64,000 nucleotides of DNA from positions 6,573,501 to 6,637,500 of the forward strand of contig NZ_CP050440.1 of the NCBI RefSeq assembly GCF_011769525.1, read 5' to 3'. The stretch is from Tolypothrix sp. PCC 7910. Its GTDB lineage: Bacteria; Cyanobacteriota; Cyanobacteriia; Cyanobacteriales; Nostocaceae. The notes under the pieces were generated by a model that was not told the DNA's origin, did not search any database, and worked only from the letters and a program-made list of their open reading frames with translations. Below are positions 47,157 through 56,074 of this stretch, piece by piece; position 1 is the first letter of the stretch; every line of letters begins with the position of its first letter. The translations under genes were made by a program, and so were the position numbers.

Positions 47157-48014
47157 ATGGGCGATCGCCATAGTTATTCTACGGCTGGTGCTGCAAAGTT
47201 GAATGTCTACGTTCAAGGTCAAGGCTTCCCCATTTTGGCTTTACATGGCCATCCTGGTTCTGGTCGCAGTATGGCTGTCTTTACAAATCACCTATCGCAG
47301 CGCTACCAAACTTTTGCCCCTGATTTGCGTGGATATGGCAAAAGTCGCTTCAAGGGTAATTTTAATATGCAAGACCATTTAGCTGATTTAGAAGCTTTAC
47401 TAGACCGCTTTCAGATTGAAAAATGTTTAGTACTGGGGTGGTCACTCGGCGGTATTTTGGCAATGGAATTAGCATTGCGCCTACCACAGCGTGTAACTGG
47501 GCTGATTTTAGTAGCTACGGCTGCCAGACCTCGTGGTAATCATCCACCGATAACTTGGCAAGATAATGTTTATACTGGTGTTGCAGGAATTTTAAACTGT
47601 ATTAAACCAAGTTGGCAGTGGAATATTGATACTTTTGGCCAGCGATCGCTGTTTCGTTACCTGATTCAACAACATACACCCAAAGCATACAGTTACATTG
47701 CTAAAGACGCTGTACCTGCTTATTTACAAACTTCTGGGGCTGCTACTAATGCCCTATTTACTGCCATTCGTTCTGGTTACAACAGACTGACAGACTTATG
47801 GCAAATTGAATGTCCTACTTTAGTACTGGCTGGTGCTCAAGACCGCCACATCACGGTTGATGCTAGTTTAGAAACTGCTCGCCATCTCAAAAATTGTCAA
47901 TGGCAATCTTACCCCAATACTGCCCACCTGTTCCCTTGGGAAATACCAGATCAGGTATTAGGAGATATTGACAACTGGCTAGAAATAAATACTCAAAACA
48001 TTTTTGCTGATTAA
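47157..48014 (+). CDS. Alpha/beta hydrolase
   Basis: A 285-residue alpha/beta-hydrolase. The nucleophile elbow is VLGWSLGGILAME (Ser), the oxyanion region LHGHPGSGRSM, the acid is Asp in AGAQDRHI and the His is in NTAHLFPWE. Family members are esterases, lipases and haloperoxidase-like enzymes; no substrate is evident. ATG 47157 (MGDRHSYST) contains a HIP1-derived GCGATCGC. The gene is alone, 94 bases after the second CAP gene. Confidence 0.85.
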   Translation: MGDRHSYSTAGAAKLNVYVQGQGFPILALHGHPGSGRSMAVFTNHLSQRYQTFAPDLRGYGKSRFKGNFNMQDHLADLEALLDRFQIEKCLVLGWSLGGILAMELALRLPQRVTGLILVATAARPRGNHPPITWQDNVYTGVAGILNCIKPSWQWNIDTFGQRSLFRYLIQQHTPKAYSYIAKDAVPAYLQTSGAATNALFTAIRSGYNRLTDLWQIECPTLVLAGAQDRHITVDASLETARHLKNCQWQSYPNTAHLFPWEIPDQVLGDIDNWLEINTQNIFAD

Positions 48015-48446
48015 CCATCAATGGGAAAGCAGTAATTTTTGTGACTAAATTATTTAACCCAAAGAAGTTTGGTTAACTTCTTTGGGTAATTCTCAATTTC
48101 AAATTAATTATTCTCTACATTAATTCGCCTACGCTGAATTAATCGGATTTCAAGTAACTTTTTTCTACATAAATCAATAATTGTGTTGATATCATTGTTT
48201 TTTGAGGTCAATAGTCTAAATAGGGAAATTTTTTAACTATTGACCAGTGCTTGATTGAAAGTGCTGTACAGCCCTGTGGCTCAGCTGAGAGCGATCGCAG
48301 AGCATTTAGTCAAGCTAAGAAGTATTAAGCATTCTGTTTATCAAGGACTTTTCGCCAGCCAATCAAAACTTTAGAGAAAACGCAATTGTTTGTTGCGTAG
48401 GTTCTACTCAGGATTCAGCACTGGGAATACTCAATGGTTGCCTAAT
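48015..48446. other. Intergenic region after the hydrolase
   Basis: About 430 bases with the hairpin at 48057-48087 and a smaller ATTAATTC/GAATTAAT hairpin at 48119-48143. Otherwise I see nothing in it. Confidence 0.4.
48057..48087. terminator. Likely terminator hairpin after the hydrolase gene
   Basis: ACCCAAAGAAGTT pairs perfectly with AACTTCTTTGGGT around a five-base loop, about 40 bases after the hydrolase stop. No pure T run follows (AATTCTC), so termination is probable rather than certain. Confidence 0.5.
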
Positions 48447-48749
48447 TTAATATTGACCGCTAAAGGCAGGCTTTACTTTACGGTCAATCCTTTCCCCCAA
48501 GTCGTCAGCAATTGTCAAAGAATCGGGTTTACAACGCTTAACATTTACACTGATTCCCTGGGCCCCTTCTGCTTCTAAATCTTCTATATAGCCCTTAACG
48601 GCAATATTGGCATCCACAGAGTTCAAAAACGGGCCAAAGTAGTATGTGCAACGGGGATTCTGTGTCACAATCTCTACCCACCAAGCCAAGCCAAGATTGT
48701 TGACTGTACTAATCAACGTTTCCTTTAGGTCATCCCAAATGGTTTTCAT
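48447..48749 (-). CDS. DUF1816 family protein
   Basis: A 100-residue protein from ATG 48749 (MKTIWDDLKETLISTVNN). The segment LAWWVEIVTQNPRCTYYFGPFLN and GYIEDLEAEGAQGI define the DUF1816 family, found in cyanobacteria, some as separate proteins and some as domains of larger ones. Aromatic residues in the core suggest a small domain related in pattern to phycobilisome linker additions, but a role is not established. Four codons upstream (TTG 48761) are probably not used. Confidence 0.8.
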   Translation of the reverse strand: MKTIWDDLKETLISTVNNLGLAWWVEIVTQNPRCTYYFGPFLNSVDANIAVKGYIEDLEAEGAQGISVNVKRCKPDSLTIADDLGERIDRKVKPAFSGQY

Positions 48750-48847
48750 GGTAGTTGCCAATTTATGAATGAGGTATTGGATATTAAACGGTATTTTTCT
48801 GTCTTGTTTTTACTTTACATTTCTTTATACTCTGTTACTCTTAATTT

Positions 48848-49816
48848 TTAAAGAGGTTTGTGCAATTTGTCTAAATAAAGAGTGTTTAACGAGCGCTGGC
48901 GATAAATTTCATAAAGCGCCATACCTGCTGCTACTGAAGCATTGAGGCTAGGCGTTTTACCTTGTAGGGGAATTGATACTAAGACATCGCAAGACTTTTG
49001 AATTAGCATACTTAATCCTTCACCCTCGGAGCCAATTACTAAAACGATGGGCCCGCTAAAACTGACTGTATGCAGGGGTTCACTACCGCTTGCGGCTGTA
49101 CCATAAACCCAAAAACCAGCTTCTTTGAGTTCTTCCATCGCACGGCTAAGATTGACAACGCGAGCGACTGGGAAGCTTTCTAAAGCGCCTGCTGCTACTT
49201 TTACCACTGTAGAAGTGATGCCAGCTGCGCGTCGTTGGGGAATAACTAAACCCTGTGCGCCTATAGCTTCTGCAGTCCGAATAATTGCACCCAAGTTGTG
49301 TGGATCTGTGATCCCATCGGCAACGATGATTACTGGATCGATGGTGGATTTTGCTTGTGCAATCAGATCGGGCAATTCAATGTAGCTGTAGGGGGAAATT
49401 TGCGCTGCTACGCCTTGGTGATTGGCTCCGTCGGTAATTTGGTCTAAGCGCTTTGGTTCTACTTCATCAATAACTGCACCATTGTCCTTAGCTTGCAGGA
49501 GCAGGTGATGAAACCGGGGATCGTAGCGTAACCGGGTAGTAATCCAGATTCGGTTCAGACCTCTTTGGTTTTCCAAAGCACTTAATACTGGATGACGGCC
49601 ATATATAATGTCGCTATCTTCGGCGATCTCTTTGGGTTGGGGGGATGACGGTACGAAGTTACGATTTTGCTGCGATCCAGCAGATACAGGTTTACCATCG
49701 ATCTTTCTAGGATTGCGAATCGGATTAGCCAGAATCCGCTTCCCTTTAACTTTCACAGGGGGAGCAACGCGATTTGGTTCGCCAACCGTGTTAACTTTTT
49801 TTGATTTATTCGACAT
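48848..49816 (-). CDS. RlmB/TrmH-family 2'-O-ribose rRNA/tRNA methyltransferase
   Basis: A 322-residue SPOUT methyltransferase with an N-terminal basic extension (1-75), an RNA-binding substrate domain ([22 protein letters not shown]) and a C-terminal knot. Knot motifs are [29 protein letters not shown], and [15 protein letters not shown]. It should methylate a 2'-OH of a guanosine, most likely G2251 of 23S rRNA, in the cytosol. It is upstream of DUF1816 and 96 bases downstream of the mini-RNase III gene, which fits an RNA-processing unit. Confidence 0.9.
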   Translation of the reverse strand: MSNKSKKVNTVGEPNRVAPPVKVKGKRILANPIRNPRKIDGKPVSAGSQQNRNFVPSSPQPKEIAEDSDIIYGRHPVLSALENQRGLNRIWITTRLRYDPRFHHLLLQAKDNGAVIDEVEPKRLDQITDGANHQGVAAQISPYSYIELPDLIAQAKSTIDPVIIVADGITDPHNLGAIIRTAEAIGAQGLVIPQRRAAGITSTVVKVAAGALESFPVARVVNLSRAMEELKEAGFWVYGTAASGSEPLHTVSFSGPIVLVIGSEGEGLSMLIQKSCDVLVSIPLQGKTPSLNASVAAGMALYEIYRQRSLNTLYLDKLHKPL

Positions 49817-49912
49817 ATGTGTGTTTGGGATAACTTTTAGGTGGGCATAACGATTCCCTGACTGACCGAAACTAACTCTACTGGATTTTACATTTGTGGC
49901 ATTAATTGCCCA

Positions 49913-50389
49913 CTATTTTTCTAGCTCGAGTGTTTGCAACAGTTCGGTTAATCGTTGGAAATCAGTCAGATAAAGGTAGCCAATTAAAGTTTCTAGACTA
50001 GTTGCTTGCTGGTAAATTTCGGGATCAACTCGCTTAGAGCGTCCTGCGGCGGCGTTGCGACCTCTTCGGACAATATCTAATTCAATTTCCTTTAAATAAG
50101 GAATGAGCGATCGCAAATGTAGCGCTTGTTTTTCTGCCCTCACCTGTGCCACTACCAGACGATGGTAAGTATCTGGTCGCTGCAATGGCATTAGATAACA
50201 CATTCTAACATATAATTCATAGATTGCGTCTCCCAGGTACGCTAATGCCGCAGGAGAAATTTGTTGCACTTGTGAGTGCGTCATTTGTTGGGGGATTTGC
50301 CCTGTGCTTACCAAGAGTGCTTGCGTCCAAAATGAATTTTTAGGAGGTTCATTTTGTCCATCTAATAGCTCTTCTTGCTCCGGCTTCAC
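49913..50389 (-). CDS. mrnC: Mini-ribonuclease III (MrnC)
   Basis: A 158-residue RNase III-like enzyme without a dsRNA-binding domain. The catalytic signature PAALAYLGDAIYELYVR holds the metal Asp, and TSLETLIGYLYLTD carries the second acidic motif. In other bacteria MrnC matures 23S rRNA ends. Start is GTG 50389. It lies directly upstream of the 23S-type methyltransferase gene on the same strand, a consistent rRNA maturation pair. Confidence 0.92.
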   Translation of the reverse strand: MKPEQEELLDGQNEPPKNSFWTQALLVSTGQIPQQMTHSQVQQISPAALAYLGDAIYELYVRMCYLMPLQRPDTYHRLVVAQVRAEKQALHLRSLIPYLKEIELDIVRRGRNAAAGRSKRVDPEIYQQATSLETLIGYLYLTDFQRLTELLQTLELEK

Positions 50390-50641
50390 AAGTTATTCAT
50401 TCCTTATTAGGCTACATTTGGCGGACATCATTAATACGTTTTTACATACTTAGCATCATCTACACTACCAAAATTACTGACTAAAGTTTGATTTTTTTGT
50501 TTAGAATTTGACATTTTATTTCAGATTAGCTATCTTTTATGTCTCCTTGAGAACCAGATAACTATGCTTGTCAGTTCCGACAAAAATTAAGCTATCCAGA
50601 TAAAACATCGGATAGCTAGATTAGTTTTAGTGGTCAAGCAA

Positions 50642-50986
50642 TCAAGAAGACTTGATGTTTTCTAGAGCCGCTTCAACATTTGGTTGCAGGGAGAGAAACT
50701 TCTCTAAGCGAACCAGCTTGACCGTTTGAGTTACACGGGCATTAGTGACAATCTGCAAGGTGCCAGTAAGGTTTTGAGCCTGCTTGGCTAGCTGCACCAA
50801 GGCACCTAAGCCAGAGCTATCAACAAAGTCAATCTGTGAGAGATCCAAGATAATGTGCTTTGGTCCCTCATCAATTTTGCCACCGAGTACCTTACGAAAT
50901 GTCGGCTCAGAAAAGGCATCCAATAAACCTGTGAGGCGGAATAGCTGATAGTTATCCCGGGTTTCACGAGTACCCCTTAGGCTCAC
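50642..50986 (-). CDS. STAS-domain anti-sigma factor antagonist
   Basis: A 114-residue STAS protein with the phosphorylatable Ser region FVDSSGLGALV at about 60-68. Such proteins release sigma factors or regulators when unphosphorylated. GTG 50986 is a usable start, but the strong GGAGG ribosome site at 51016-51020 sits 30 bases upstream. An ATT codon at 51008-51010 is five bases after it, in frame, and would add IAEQLNLT, which I recall from relatives. The real start may therefore be the rare codon ATT. No anti-sigma kinase is adjacent. Confidence 0.85.
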   Translation of the reverse strand: MSLRGTRETRDNYQLFRLTGLLDAFSEPTFRKVLGGKIDEGPKHIILDLSQIDFVDSSGLGALVQLAKQAQNLTGTLQIVTNARVTQTVKLVRLEKFLSLQPNVEAALENIKSS

Positions 50987-51086
50987 AGTTAGATTCAGTT
51001 GCTCAGCAATAACTCCCTCCTCATGGTGAAAGTGAACGCTCCAGTATAAATGGTTTTAGTGCAAGTTGTCTACAACCTGATGACTT

Positions 51087-51190
51087 AGGGCATTGGGCAT
51101 GGGGCATTGGGCATTGGGCATGGGAATTATTAATTTCTACCCTGCTCCCTCATCTCCCTTATCCCCAGTCCCCAGTCCCCAGTCCCCAAT
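51087..51190. repeat. Heptanucleotide repeat tract downstream of carA
   Basis: GGGCATT/GGGCATG units are followed by a C/T tract and CCCCAGT units. The tract ends three bases from the carA stop codon. Similar to 17303-17440. Confidence 0.85.
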
Positions 51191-51192
51191 CC

Positions 51193-52356
51193 CTAATTCC
51201 TATCCCTCTGCGATTGACGTGCTGCTCGCATTGCTTTGACAAAGTCCTCAAACAAGTAATCAGCATCGTGAGGGCCTGGACTAGCTTCGGGGTGGTATTG
51301 CACCGAGAACACGGGCAAAGACTTGTGACGTACACCAGCAACAGTGCGATCATTCAAGTTTAGATGGCTTATTTCTACCACTGCTTCAGGTAAAGAATCT
51401 GGGTTAATGGCAAAACTGTGGTTCTGGCTGGTAATTTCTACCCGTTGCTGTAAACCCGCAGGTTGATTTAATCCCCGATGCCCAAACTTGAGTTTAAAGG
51501 TTTCTGCTCCCAAGGCATGACCCAAAATTTGATGCCCCATACAAATGCCAAAGATGGGTTTTTGAGCGCCTAGCAATGCCTTGGTAGTTTCAATTCCTTC
51601 TGTGACTGCTGCTGGATCGCCCGGCCCGTTGGAAAGAAAGATACCATCTGGATTATATTTGAGAATTTCCTCTGGTGCTGTATTCGCGGGCACAACAATT
51701 ACTTGACAACCATAACTTGCTAAACGACGCAAGATATTCCGCTTCACTCCAAAGTCAAGGGCGACAACGGTAAAGGTGTCTCCGTTTCTCTCAGAGGCAT
51801 TGGAGTTAAATTCCCAAGCGGGGATAGTGGGGTCTGACCATTCATAAACCTTTCGGGTTGTGACTTCACGCACCAGATTTAGCCCTTGCATAGTTGGGGC
51901 TGCCTGTACCTTTTCTAATAACTCCGCCTCATCCAAAATAGATGTGGAAATCCCACCATTCATGGCTCCATACATCCGAATTTTACGGGTGAGGGCGCGG
52001 GTATCAATTCCATAGATACCGGGAATTTGGTGCTGTTTCAAGTAGTCAGGCAAAGATTGTGTCGAGCGCCAGTTACTTGGTCGGTGGCAAATATTGCGGG
52101 CGATCGCACCTCGCACCTGCGGTCTAGCTGATTCCTCATCTTCGGGATTAACACCAGTGTTACCCAATTCAGGATAGGTAAAAATGACAATTTGTCCACA
52201 ATAACTAGGGTCAGTCAACACTTCTTGATACCCAGTCATGCCAGTGTTAAATACCACTTCCCCAATTGTGGTTCCTGTAGCACCAACAGACCAACCGCGA
52301 TAAGCGGTGCCATCCGCTAGAACAAGTAAAGCCGGGATTGTGTCAGACAGGGGCAT
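51193..52356 (-). CDS. carA: CarA, carbamoyl-phosphate synthase small (glutaminase) subunit
   Basis: A 387-residue glutaminase that supplies ammonia to carB for carbamoyl phosphate, used in arginine and pyrimidine synthesis. The N-terminal half has the small-domain pattern [20 protein letters not shown]. The class I amidotransferase half has LSNGPGDP, the nucleophile [11 protein letters not shown], and catalytic His/Glu in [14 protein letters not shown] 52356 is chosen over a TTG two codons upstream. The gene stands alone, as is typical in cyanobacteria; carB is not here. Confidence 0.97.
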   Translation of the reverse strand: MPLSDTIPALLVLADGTAYRGWSVGATGTTIGEVVFNTGMTGYQEVLTDPSYCGQIVIFTYPELGNTGVNPEDEESARPQVRGAIARNICHRPSNWRSTQSLPDYLKQHQIPGIYGIDTRALTRKIRMYGAMNGGISTSILDEAELLEKVQAAPTMQGLNLVREVTTRKVYEWSDPTIPAWEFNSNASERNGDTFTVVALDFGVKRNILRRLASYGCQVIVVPANTAPEEILKYNPDGIFLSNGPGDPAAVTEGIETTKALLGAQKPIFGICMGHQILGHALGAETFKLKFGHRGLNQPAGLQQRVEITSQNHSFAINPDSLPEAVVEISHLNLNDRTVAGVRHKSLPVFSVQYHPEASPGPHDADYLFEDFVKAMRAARQSQRDRN

Positions 52357-52735
52357 AAGCAATCATGATTAGGGGTTAAGAGCTAGGGGCTAGGAGCTAG
52401 GGATTAGGATTTTGCTAGTTTCTAGACCTATTCTTTAGTCCCTAGTAAGCTTGCGAATGTTAATTATCCCATGAGTTGGACAAATTAGCGATAAAAAGCC
52501 TTTGTCATTTATTGTTTGGTGTTTGGTGTTTGGTGTTTGCCAGAAAACAGAAAGTTTAGTGATTAATAGTTATCCTGCTTGTCTCCCTTCTTCCCAATAC
52601 CCAGTCCCCAGTCCCCATTACCCGTTATCCCCAGAGGGGGCCCCGAGTTCCCCAATCCCCAAATCCCCCGCTCCCAACTTTCCCACAAAAGAGGTAGATT
52701 TCCTCACCTTCTGGCAGGTAAAATCGAAGTTAATT
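52357..52735. other. Repeat-rich intergenic region before the aspartic protease gene
   Basis: About 380 bases between divergent genes. It holds AGCTAGGG units (52376-52410), a GTTTGGT tandem array (52514-52541) and CCCAGTC/CCCCATT units (52596-52680). No gene is supported; an in-frame extension upstream of the protease is only translated repeat DNA. Confidence 0.55.
52514..52541. repeat. GTTTGGT tandem repeat
   Basis: Three exact GTTTGGT heptamers and a fourth variant GTTTGCC. Confidence 0.85.
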
Positions 52736-53803
52736 ATGCTTCAGTCTTTTTTATCCCGTGCAACCCTGATTTGTTTAACAGGTGCGCTAGCGGTTTTGGG
52801 TGTTGCCTGTAGTAAAGACAAACAGACCACTGTGACTGTTGACCAAAAGCAACCTCAGCTTGCGGACAAGATAGCAGCATCGCCTTTTGTCGAAGCTTCA
52901 CCTTTATCCAACCCAGAACCACAGCCACCGTCTTCGCCTGCTGTTCAATTGAATTCTTTTGAATTGGCGCTGGACAAAGCCGCAGGTGCGATGACGATTA
53001 GCCAATCTGCCCAATCTCCTGGTGATTGGAAATTGGTAGCAAGTCAGTTTCAGGATGCGATCGCGCTGATGAAAAATGTGCAGCAAGAAAGTCCTAATTT
53101 CACGGTCGCGCAAATCAAAATCTCGGAATACCAGCGCCAAATTCAGTACGCTTTGGATAAAGCTACACCCAAATCTATTGCGCCAATTGCGGTACAACCA
53201 CCTCAAAAGGCTCCTCAACGGGTAGTGGTTGTAGTTCCATCTGCAAGAAGAATCACGCCTCAGTCTACTCAACCTTTATCTCCACTGGTGGCAAAATCAC
53301 AGCCTGCAGTGCAATCTGTATTGATGCCATCGGCACAAATTACTGACAATCAAGCTGTATTTGTGGCCCCAATCAAACGCCGCATCGGGGGGACACCAAT
53401 TATTGATGTCACCTTCAATGGCGATCGCAAATTCGAGATGATTGTGGATACAGGGGCTAGCGGGACTGTGATCACCCAAAACATGGCAAATGCTTTGGGT
53501 GTAGTGCCAGTAGGTAGAACCAAAGCCAACACAGCCAGTTCTAAGCAAGTAGAATTTACTATCGGCTACGTTGACTCAATGGCTGCGGCTGGGGTCAGTG
53601 TGAATAAAGTAGCCGTGGCGATCGCAGGCTCAGATTTAGAAACTGGACTGCTGGGACACGACTTTTTTGGCAATTATGATGTCACCATCAAGCGCAATGT
53701 CGTGGAATTTCGCCCGCAATCGCGTGCTGATGCTAATTCTTCAGAAAATGAACTAACTGTTCCAATTTCACCCAAGGAGCGCCACTATTTAGGATCTCCT
53801 TAG
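52736..53803 (+). CDS. Retropepsin-like aspartic protease lipoprotein
   Basis: A 355-residue exported protein from ATG 52736 ([16 protein letters not shown]). The signal peptide ends in the lipobox LGVAC. Residues 25-190 are a Pro/Gln/Ser-rich linker and a helical region. The C-terminal 140 residues form a single retropepsin-type domain with the active-site motif [13 protein letters not shown] and [15 protein letters not shown]. Such domains act as dimers. The substrate is unknown; the anchor suggests the periplasm or outer membrane. The stop lies inside the convergent trpD gene: the two coding regions overlap by 71 bases. Confidence 0.85.
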   Translation: MLQSFLSRATLICLTGALAVLGVACSKDKQTTVTVDQKQPQLADKIAASPFVEASPLSNPEPQPPSSPAVQLNSFELALDKAAGAMTISQSAQSPGDWKLVASQFQDAIALMKNVQQESPNFTVAQIKISEYQRQIQYALDKATPKSIAPIAVQPPQKAPQRVVVVVPSARRITPQSTQPLSPLVAKSQPAVQSVLMPSAQITDNQAVFVAPIKRRIGGTPIIDVTFNGDRKFEMIVDTGASGTVITQNMANALGVVPVGRTKANTASSKQVEFTIGYVDSMAAAGVSVNKVAVAIAGSDLETGLLGHDFFGNYDVTIKRNVVEFRPQSRADANSSENELTVPISPKERHYLGSP

Positions 53804-54812
53804 CTAGCTTAATTCCTTGGGCATGGTCTAGCAGTGGGATCGCACCCGCAACTTGTAGCGCCAATGAAGTATTTAACGCTACAGCATCTTGTTGCGCTTG
53901 AGTTCCCTTGCCTTGTAGTACAGCTTTTAAAATCTCCGCATTTTCTTGCACATCTCCACCTCTAAGTGTGCCTATTGTTGCAGGCGTTAAACCCACCTCT
54001 TCGGGATTAACAGTAGTTAACTGCACTTCACCATCAGATAAAACTGCCAAATCTGTTATATCTCCTAACCCCGCTTCATCCAATTTTTCTCTTCCATGTA
54101 CAACAATTGCCTTTTGCTTACCCAACTTTTGTAAAGCTTGGGCAACCGTTGCCAAAAGTTTAGGAGTATATAACCCTACTACTTGTCCAGTTGGATTTAA
54201 AGGATTGACTAAAGGCCCAAGTAAGTTGAAAACTGTTCTTACTTTAAGAGTCCGCCGCAATGTCGCCACAGCTTTGAGTGCGGGATGCCAACCAGGGGCA
54301 AACAGAAAAGTGATCCCCACTTCTTTAACTGCGGCTTGGACTTTTTCGCTAGCAGCACCAAGATTTACGCCCAAAGCTTCTAACACATCGGCGCTTCCTG
54401 TGAGACTTGATGCCGAACGGTTACCATGTTTAGCCACAGGTACACCATAAGCAGCAGCCACAAAAGCAACCGCAGTGGAAATATTAAAAGTTGACGAACC
54501 ATCTCCACCAGTACCACAGGTATCAATGAGAGGAGTTAGGGATTGGGGATTAGAGTTCGGGTTCCCAGTCCCCATTTTTGATTGAGATTGTAGTACTTCC
54601 GCCATACCTGTTAATTCGTCAGCAGAAACGCCTTTAAAGTTCAGCGCTGTTAAAATTGCTCCCGATAATTCAGGCGGAACAGATTCACTTAGCCAGCCTT
54701 GCATCAAGTCCGCAGCTTGAGTGCGGGATAAAGATTCTCCATCGATTAACTGTTGCAGCAAGAGATACCAGCTTGTTGAGATTTCTGGCGTGGAGATGGG
54801 GAAAGTTGTCAT
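53733..54812 (-). CDS. trpD: TrpD, anthranilate phosphoribosyltransferase
   Basis: A 359-residue enzyme joining anthranilate and PRPP, the second step of tryptophan synthesis from chorismate. The PRPP loop is [14 protein letters not shown] at about 97-110, followed by [21 protein letters not shown] and [10 protein letters not shown]. Residues 79-93 ([15 protein letters not shown]) are an extra stretch encoded by DNA that looks like the local G/C heptanucleotide repeats. They lie before the catalytic loop in a place where length varies. Start is ATG 54812. The 3' end overlaps the convergent protease gene. Confidence 0.95.
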   Translation of the reverse strand: MTTFPISTPEISTSWYLLLQQLIDGESLSRTQAADLMQGWLSESVPPELSGAILTALNFKGVSADELTGMAEVLQSQSKMGTGNPNSNPQSLTPLIDTCGTGGDGSSTFNISTAVAFVAAAYGVPVAKHGNRSASSLTGSADVLEALGVNLGAASEKVQAAVKEVGITFLFAPGWHPALKAVATLRRTLKVRTVFNLLGPLVNPLNPTGQVVGLYTPKLLATVAQALQKLGKQKAIVVHGREKLDEAGLGDITDLAVLSDGEVQLTTVNPEEVGLTPATIGTLRGGDVQENAEILKAVLQGKGTQAQQDAVALNTSLALQVAGAIPLLDHAQGIKLAKEILNSGAPWVKLEQLVHFLKN

Positions 54813-54939
54813 ACAATTCTGTTTGCGTGTGGTAGGGTTGAGCTTTTATTGAAGTGTCTGGGAGCTATCCTACCGGAAAACGGGAAACAGTTTGTAGTCA
54901 GCAATTTAATGGTTGATATAGAGATAATAGTTCAAGTAG

Positions 54940-54966
54940 GATGCGTTAGCGATAGCGTAACGCATC
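54940..54966. repeat. Dispersed hairpin repeat (GATGCGTTA...TAACGCATC)
   Basis: GATGCGTTA pairs perfectly with TAACGCATC around a nine-base loop GCGATAGCG. It is related to the 14139-14172 element and lies between the trpD and methylase genes. Confidence 0.7.
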
Positions 54967-55002
54967 AGTACCAAAGCTATATACAGATAATTCAATTTCT
55001 TA

Positions 55003-55818
55003 CTACAAGGAAATTGTATAGTTTGTAATGAATAATTCTTTTCCTTTAGCAGCATTACTCTGTTTATAATTATTCATTCCATACTGCAATTCCCACTCGA
55101 AAATATTCGCCCAGCTAAAATTTTCTCGTATTTGTGGCGAATCGTCGTAGGTAATTAACCAATCGTGATGACATTGTTTTAATACTTCGGCAAATTTTTG
55201 ATGTTCAAAAGAAGTATGTAAGTTACCACCTTTGCCATAGAGTTTAGATTTGGTGGCTATAAAATATGGCGGATCTAAAAATAAAAATACTTTCTCTCCT
55301 GGTGCATATAATAATTCGCTGTAATCTAAGTTAGTAATGAGAATATCTTCTGATAAAATGCTTTCTAATTTCTCAAGACGGTCTATCGATGAATTAGTAA
55401 AGCGTTTATGGAATGCCTCTTGAGAATAACCACCTGATTCTACAGTTCCACTAAATGTAATTCGATTAAGCACAAAAAAGCGAACTGCTCTTTCAAAATC
55501 AGATAGCTGTTTAATATCTACAGTTGTTAATTCTTTAAATAATGATCTGCCATCTGTATATTTATTTTTAATGTGACGAATTTCTGAAACTAGTTCACAT
55601 AAATCAGATTGAGCAAATTTCCAAAATAGAAATAATTCCCGGTTTAAATCATTAATCCAAATTTTGAGATTAGGGAATTTTTGCTTTAAGTAAATAAATA
55701 CAGAACCACCACCTACAAATGGTTCCCTAAATTCTGAAAAATCTTCTGGTAAGTATTCGATAATTTGATTAATAGCTTTTGATTTACCACCTGGATAACG
55801 TAGTGGGCTTTTGAGCAT
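55003..55818 (-). CDS. Dam-type DNA adenine N6-methyltransferase (D12 class)
   Basis: A 271-residue methylase. The SAM-binding motif is FVGGGSVF at 34-41, the N-terminal LRYPGGKSK is the D12-class signature, and the catalytic DPPY is at 182-185. D12 methylases include Dam (GATC) and several restriction-linked enzymes. No restriction endonuclease gene is adjacent, so it appears solitary. The recognition site cannot be read from sequence. The HIP1 octamer GCGATCGC contains GATC, so a GATC specificity would affect many sites. Confidence 0.9.
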   Translation of the reverse strand: MLKSPLRYPGGKSKAINQIIEYLPEDFSEFREPFVGGGSVFIYLKQKFPNLKIWINDLNRELFLFWKFAQSDLCELVSEIRHIKNKYTDGRSLFKELTTVDIKQLSDFERAVRFFVLNRITFSGTVESGGYSQEAFHKRFTNSSIDRLEKLESILSEDILITNLDYSELLYAPGEKVFLFLDPPYFIATKSKLYGKGGNLHTSFEHQKFAEVLKQCHHDWLITYDDSPQIRENFSWANIFEWELQYGMNNYKQSNAAKGKELFITNYTISL

Positions 55819-56033
55819 AATTTCCTGGGAATAGCAATAATTTTTTACAAATAAAACCTGATGTGAATTAGAAAAGCATCTTAATCATATAAGTGTCCCA
55901 AGATTCATTCAAAATCATTGTTTCGTGACTAAATACAAAATTACAATGGTTGCAAAATTTAATTTATATTAAACTTAAATATATACTTTTTACTAATTAT
56001 CGATTATTAAAGCTTTCACATTATTTAATAATA

Positions 56034-56055
56034 AAAGTCCTCATTGGAGGACTTT
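56034..56055 (-). terminator. Rho-independent terminator after the HTH-dynamin gene
   Basis: On the minus strand AAAGTCCTC pairs with GAGGACTTT around a four-base loop and is followed by TATTATT. It begins 20 bases after the stop of the 744-residue gene. Confidence 0.8.
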
Positions 56056-56074
56056 AAAGTAATACTGAATCTTC

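Noticed and set aside
52502-52735. N-terminal extension of the aspartic protease
   Set aside because: It translates GTTTGGT and CCCAGTC repeats; the signal peptide with lipobox begins at ATG 52736.
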